In this document: positions 60,724-64,000 of the stretch, one piece after another
Layout of the letters: each line of letters begins with the position of its first letter
Numbering within the stretch: the stretch's first letter is position 1
Assembly (NCBI RefSeq): GCF_009870125.1
Contig: NC_046683.1
Span: 6,572,001 to 6,636,000, forward strand
Direction of reading: 5' to 3'
Source of the DNA: Drosophila pseudoobscura
Taxonomy: Eukaryota; Arthropoda; Insecta; Diptera; Drosophilidae
Length of the DNA stretch: 64,000 nt
Notes under the pieces: generated by a model
Told to the model about the DNA's origin: nothing
The model's input: only the letters and a program-made list of their open reading frames with translations
Database searches by the model: none
Program-made: the position numbers and the translations under genes

Positions 60724-63700
60724 TGGCAAACGGAAACGGACGCAAGGCTGCAAAAGGCAATGGTAATGCAAGTGGGCAATGTGCAATGGGCTATGGCAGT
60801 GCCTTGGCCCCTTTGGCAGGCAGCCTCATAATTCAAAATTGAAATTGCAACAATCAATTGCAACAACATGCAACAAATCGTTTGTAGCCTGGTAGGCTAA
60901 TCACTGCACGTACAGCCGTACAAAGGGGATGCCCTCCCCGTCCCTCTTTTTGCTGACATATAAATCTCAGTTGGAGTCGCAGTTGGCAAAGACGATGCCC
61001 GGTCGGAAGGGGGCGGAAGATGTGGCAAGGGGAAAGTTCAATTGTTCCACTGCACTCGAGGCAGGTCTCAACTTCTGATAGGGAATGCCTCAGGACGATG
61101 GAGATGATGATGAAGGAGCCATTCCATTCCATTCCATTCATTCTGGGGCTGTTCGGTCTGTCCGACACTTGCTGATGCCCTACACCTATTGATGATGATG
61201 ATTATGCTGTAATTGATGTTGTAGTACCTATGGAAATGTTTCTCATTTTGAATGATAATAGCCTGTAATGCTTGCTTGTACATGCTTGGCATTGATTGAA
61301 AGGAGAAACTCAAAAACTTATTGACTGAGATAATTGATGGTTCAATCAAGTTTTAGTGGATTCAAGGTAATGAAATAGCCGAAGCTAAAGAACAGCCAAT
61401 GAATGTGACCAGTATGAATATAAAACTAGGAGTTTTTCCAAAAAGCTCTGATTAATAGGCATGATTGATAGAAGAGCTCCCTACCCACCAGCCACTCATC
61501 CTCACTCATTCGAACACCAGGGCAGAGGCCAACAAATAAAATGCTGGGAATTTATTTAGTTTTATTTCGTATTTACGTAAAATATTCCACTGGCAGCGTG
61601 CCCTCTACTTAGGACCGGTTCACGTACACTCCACTCGGGGTGTGCAATTAATTCCCAGCTCTGGACCCATTTACATGACAAAGTTCAAAGAATCTTCCCG
61701 TTCCTCTGGCAATGCACTAAGAGGTTTTCTGTCTCCAAGGTGAGCCCCAAAGCCGAGCCCCGAGCCCCGAAGCGGAGCAAAGGTGCCGGGCCAATGAGCC
61801 GTAGGGTGTAATTAGTCCCGGCCTCGAGACTCTCGGCTCTTGGCTGCTAATCTGTGATTTTCCAAATTGTTTCACAAGTGTCATAAATCAATGAAATACC
61901 AATAAGTCGTCGTCGTCGTTGTCGTTGTCCTGCTGCTGCTGCTGCTGCTATTCCTCGTTCTATTGCTGCTGCTTCTGCTGCTGCCGTTTGCAATTGTTGG
62001 AAAATGCAAATTTCGCAAAAGGATATGCCCATGCATAAATGTGGAGGACCGGAGGACAGCCGGGGACCAGGGAGCGAAACAGGTCAGGTCAGGAAGGAGT
62101 CACAGCCGACATCAGGCAGAAGCCAGACACGAAGCAAACATATTTCATGCAGTCTCAATTGGAATTCTAAATCAATCAGATTGAGACGGGGCCAGCAACT
62201 CAGCTTGCCAATGCACTGGATACACTCAGAGAAAAGAGCAAGAGCAGCTACCATCTTCTTCACTGCACAATAAGCATAGCACAGGGCGGGGTATACTACT
62301 TTCCCCACAAGTATAAAGATCTTAGGCCCACATATGAATATGAATGGATATGCAACTATTCAACAGTCAGATAGTCTAAATAATATCTATCATCGCTAAA
62401 AGAACATTATACTCGCAGTAAATTTGCATACATAATTTATCTCACGATATAACATTCTTTTTATGTATTTCGATGAAGGAAGGTACCCAGTGCATGTCCC
62501 AATAAATATTTGCACAGATATTCCGGTGTGATCCAAGATGGTCGAAAGACCTTTGGGCTATCTGGGGACATCTCCTCTTTCTGCAAAGCTCCTCTCGCAT
62601 TCTCTCAGTGCCCCAAAAGTTGGTGCGTCTGTGCATTAAGTAAGACACAAATCATAATCGTATGCGTGGGCATGGGGGCTGGGGGCCGGGGGCTGAGGGC
62701 AATGGCAACTGGACATGGATCTGTGCCGAGGTCCACAGGGCAGGCAGGCAGGCAGGCCTCGTCCTGGTAGGAAATGCAAAATTTCAAATATGAATTGAAC
62801 TGATATATTAATGGCCACTTGAGTTGCACTCTCCGCTGAGCCAGGACCTGGGGACGTTTGTCAGCAAAAGTAACTGCAACTTCCTGGGGCAGGAGTTGCC
62901 AACGGGGCAGAAGGTAGGAGGCCAAGGAAGGGAGGGAAGGGGCGACCGGGTCGGTGTTGGCATTTATAAATCAAAATTTTGGGCCAACAAACTGAACACA
63001 GACGCACTCGCACTAACACAGAGGGAGGACATCTCTAGGCCTGTTTCTGTTTCTGATTCTGAGAGTATCTGTGAGGATTGTGTAATTGCCAGGACCTGGA
63101 CTGCATCCTGCCGGGAAGATGGGCGTAGGATGTGGCTTGAGGTGGGTCCCTGTGTGTGGGCCACAATTGCAGCAACTTATCTCTCGCCTGCCCATATAAA
63201 TAATGACAAGCACGACGACAAATAATAATGCACATATACACACACAGGGAGAGAGAGAGAGAGAGAGAGAGAGACACAGACACTCGCACAGGACACAGGA
63301 CATGGCAGGACAATAGGCCTGAAAGAATTGTGGAAGCGGGACGAGAAGTGGTGACTGGGTGACCGATGTGTGTGTGCATAATATGAAAATTTATGTGCGG
63401 AAAGGATTGAAAATAAATTTATGAATTATATTGGTTAGAAAATTGCATCTACTCAAGGATATCCTTAATGTCTCTAGGATGTGCATGCCTCTGCCTTGTA
63501 CGATGCACGAGCCACTGTCGCCGGATGCTCGCCCAAACCTATCTGTTACATTCAACAATGTATCCTGATTCAATTTATTGTTTGTTTGATTTGCATTGTC
63601 TGTGCCCCTTAGACAATTGCCAGTCGCCAGATACTATCCCGCACTGCACTGCAATTTGTGTGGTGGCCATATACAATATATGGCTATCATGGCTATCGGA

Positions 63701-63990
63701 ACTCTCTTTCTCTTTCTCTCCCTATTCTTTGTTGTTAGAGCCATTTAATCAGCGATAACAGCTGCAATTTGCGCCCAAAGTGCTTTTCGAATCATCCCCA
63801 AATAACAAAAATATTAAAAATATGTAGGTATGAGAGTACAGAGAATGGAACAAAGATTTTTCTCGCTGCCTGTCGGAGAGCTTATCATAAAAATCCAATA
63901 AAAGTGGGCCATGGATTCCCCCTCGTTTCTCAAGCTTTTTATGTTTCACCCCTCGTGTTTTGTTTGTTCTGTTTGGAGTTCGAGTTCAAG

Positions 63991-64000
63991 TTCTTACCTG
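63991..64000 (-). promoter_or_regulatory. Strong 5' splice donor on the minus strand at the window edge
   Basis: The last ten bases read CAGGTAAGAA on the minus strand, matching the donor consensus, with the exon lying to the right of the window. If real, the intron runs leftwards from 63997 through this window. No matching acceptor exon of the same gene was identified with confidence; the exon at 10672-10831 is one untested possibility. Confidence 0.4.

Larger units (their letters stand above)
59194..63996. other. Right-hand stretch, no supported gene
   Basis: Low-complexity filler with CA runs at 59902-59967, GA runs at 60702-60723 and 63248-63274, CGT/CTG tracts at 61906-61982 and GGCA units near 62738-62757. 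AT-rich islands at 61150-61450 and 62270-62520 gave no exon. Confidence 0.45.

Overview
The window looks like euchromatic DNA of a Drosophila, most likely of the obscura group. This is a judgement from style: short 50-90 nt introns with GT..AG ends, very many CA/GT, GA, CTG and GGCT microsatellites, and GC-rich low-complexity filler between AT-rich islands. No bacterial operons, CRISPR arrays, rRNA or tRNA genes were seen. Most long open frames in the filler are low-complexity chance frames.

Real coding signal is concentrated in small non-repetitive islands. From left to right: a three-exon, four-helix membrane protein gene at 5.35-5.90 kb (+); a 60-bp minisatellite at 9.5-9.8 kb; a candidate terminal exon at 10.7 kb (-); a 55-aa small ORF at 12.4 kb (+) facing a damaged second copy of the membrane gene at 12.75-13.34 kb (-); a broken leucine-rich-like fragment at 14.5 kb; a two-exon candidate at 30.6-30.85 kb (-); a third membrane gene at 32.84-33.34 kb (+); a two-exon secreted Pro/Gly-rich peptide gene with a TATA box at 33.9-34.2 kb (-); a head-to-head pair at 35.5-36.4 kb, one a single-pass membrane peptide and the other a longer protein with a frameshift; a multi-exon candidate at 43.76-44.31 kb (+) converging on an exon at 44.36-44.59 kb (-); and weaker single-exon candidates at 45.6, 46.5 and 59.1 kb.

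The main result is a dispersed family of roughly 127-142 aa four-helix proteins. Three copies share the same gene structure (a phase-0 intron, then a phase-1 intron) but little sequence identity. One copy is disrupted in exon 1 by an 8-bp tandem duplication and a second, frame-compensating change. Several loci carry an AATAAA signal soon after the stop, which supports them as transcription units.

The last ten bases of the window read, on the minus strand, as a strong splice donor (CAG|GTAAGAA). All or much of the window may therefore be the intron of a large minus-strand host gene, with the small genes nested inside it. That is inference. No function is claimed beyond membrane topology or secretion.
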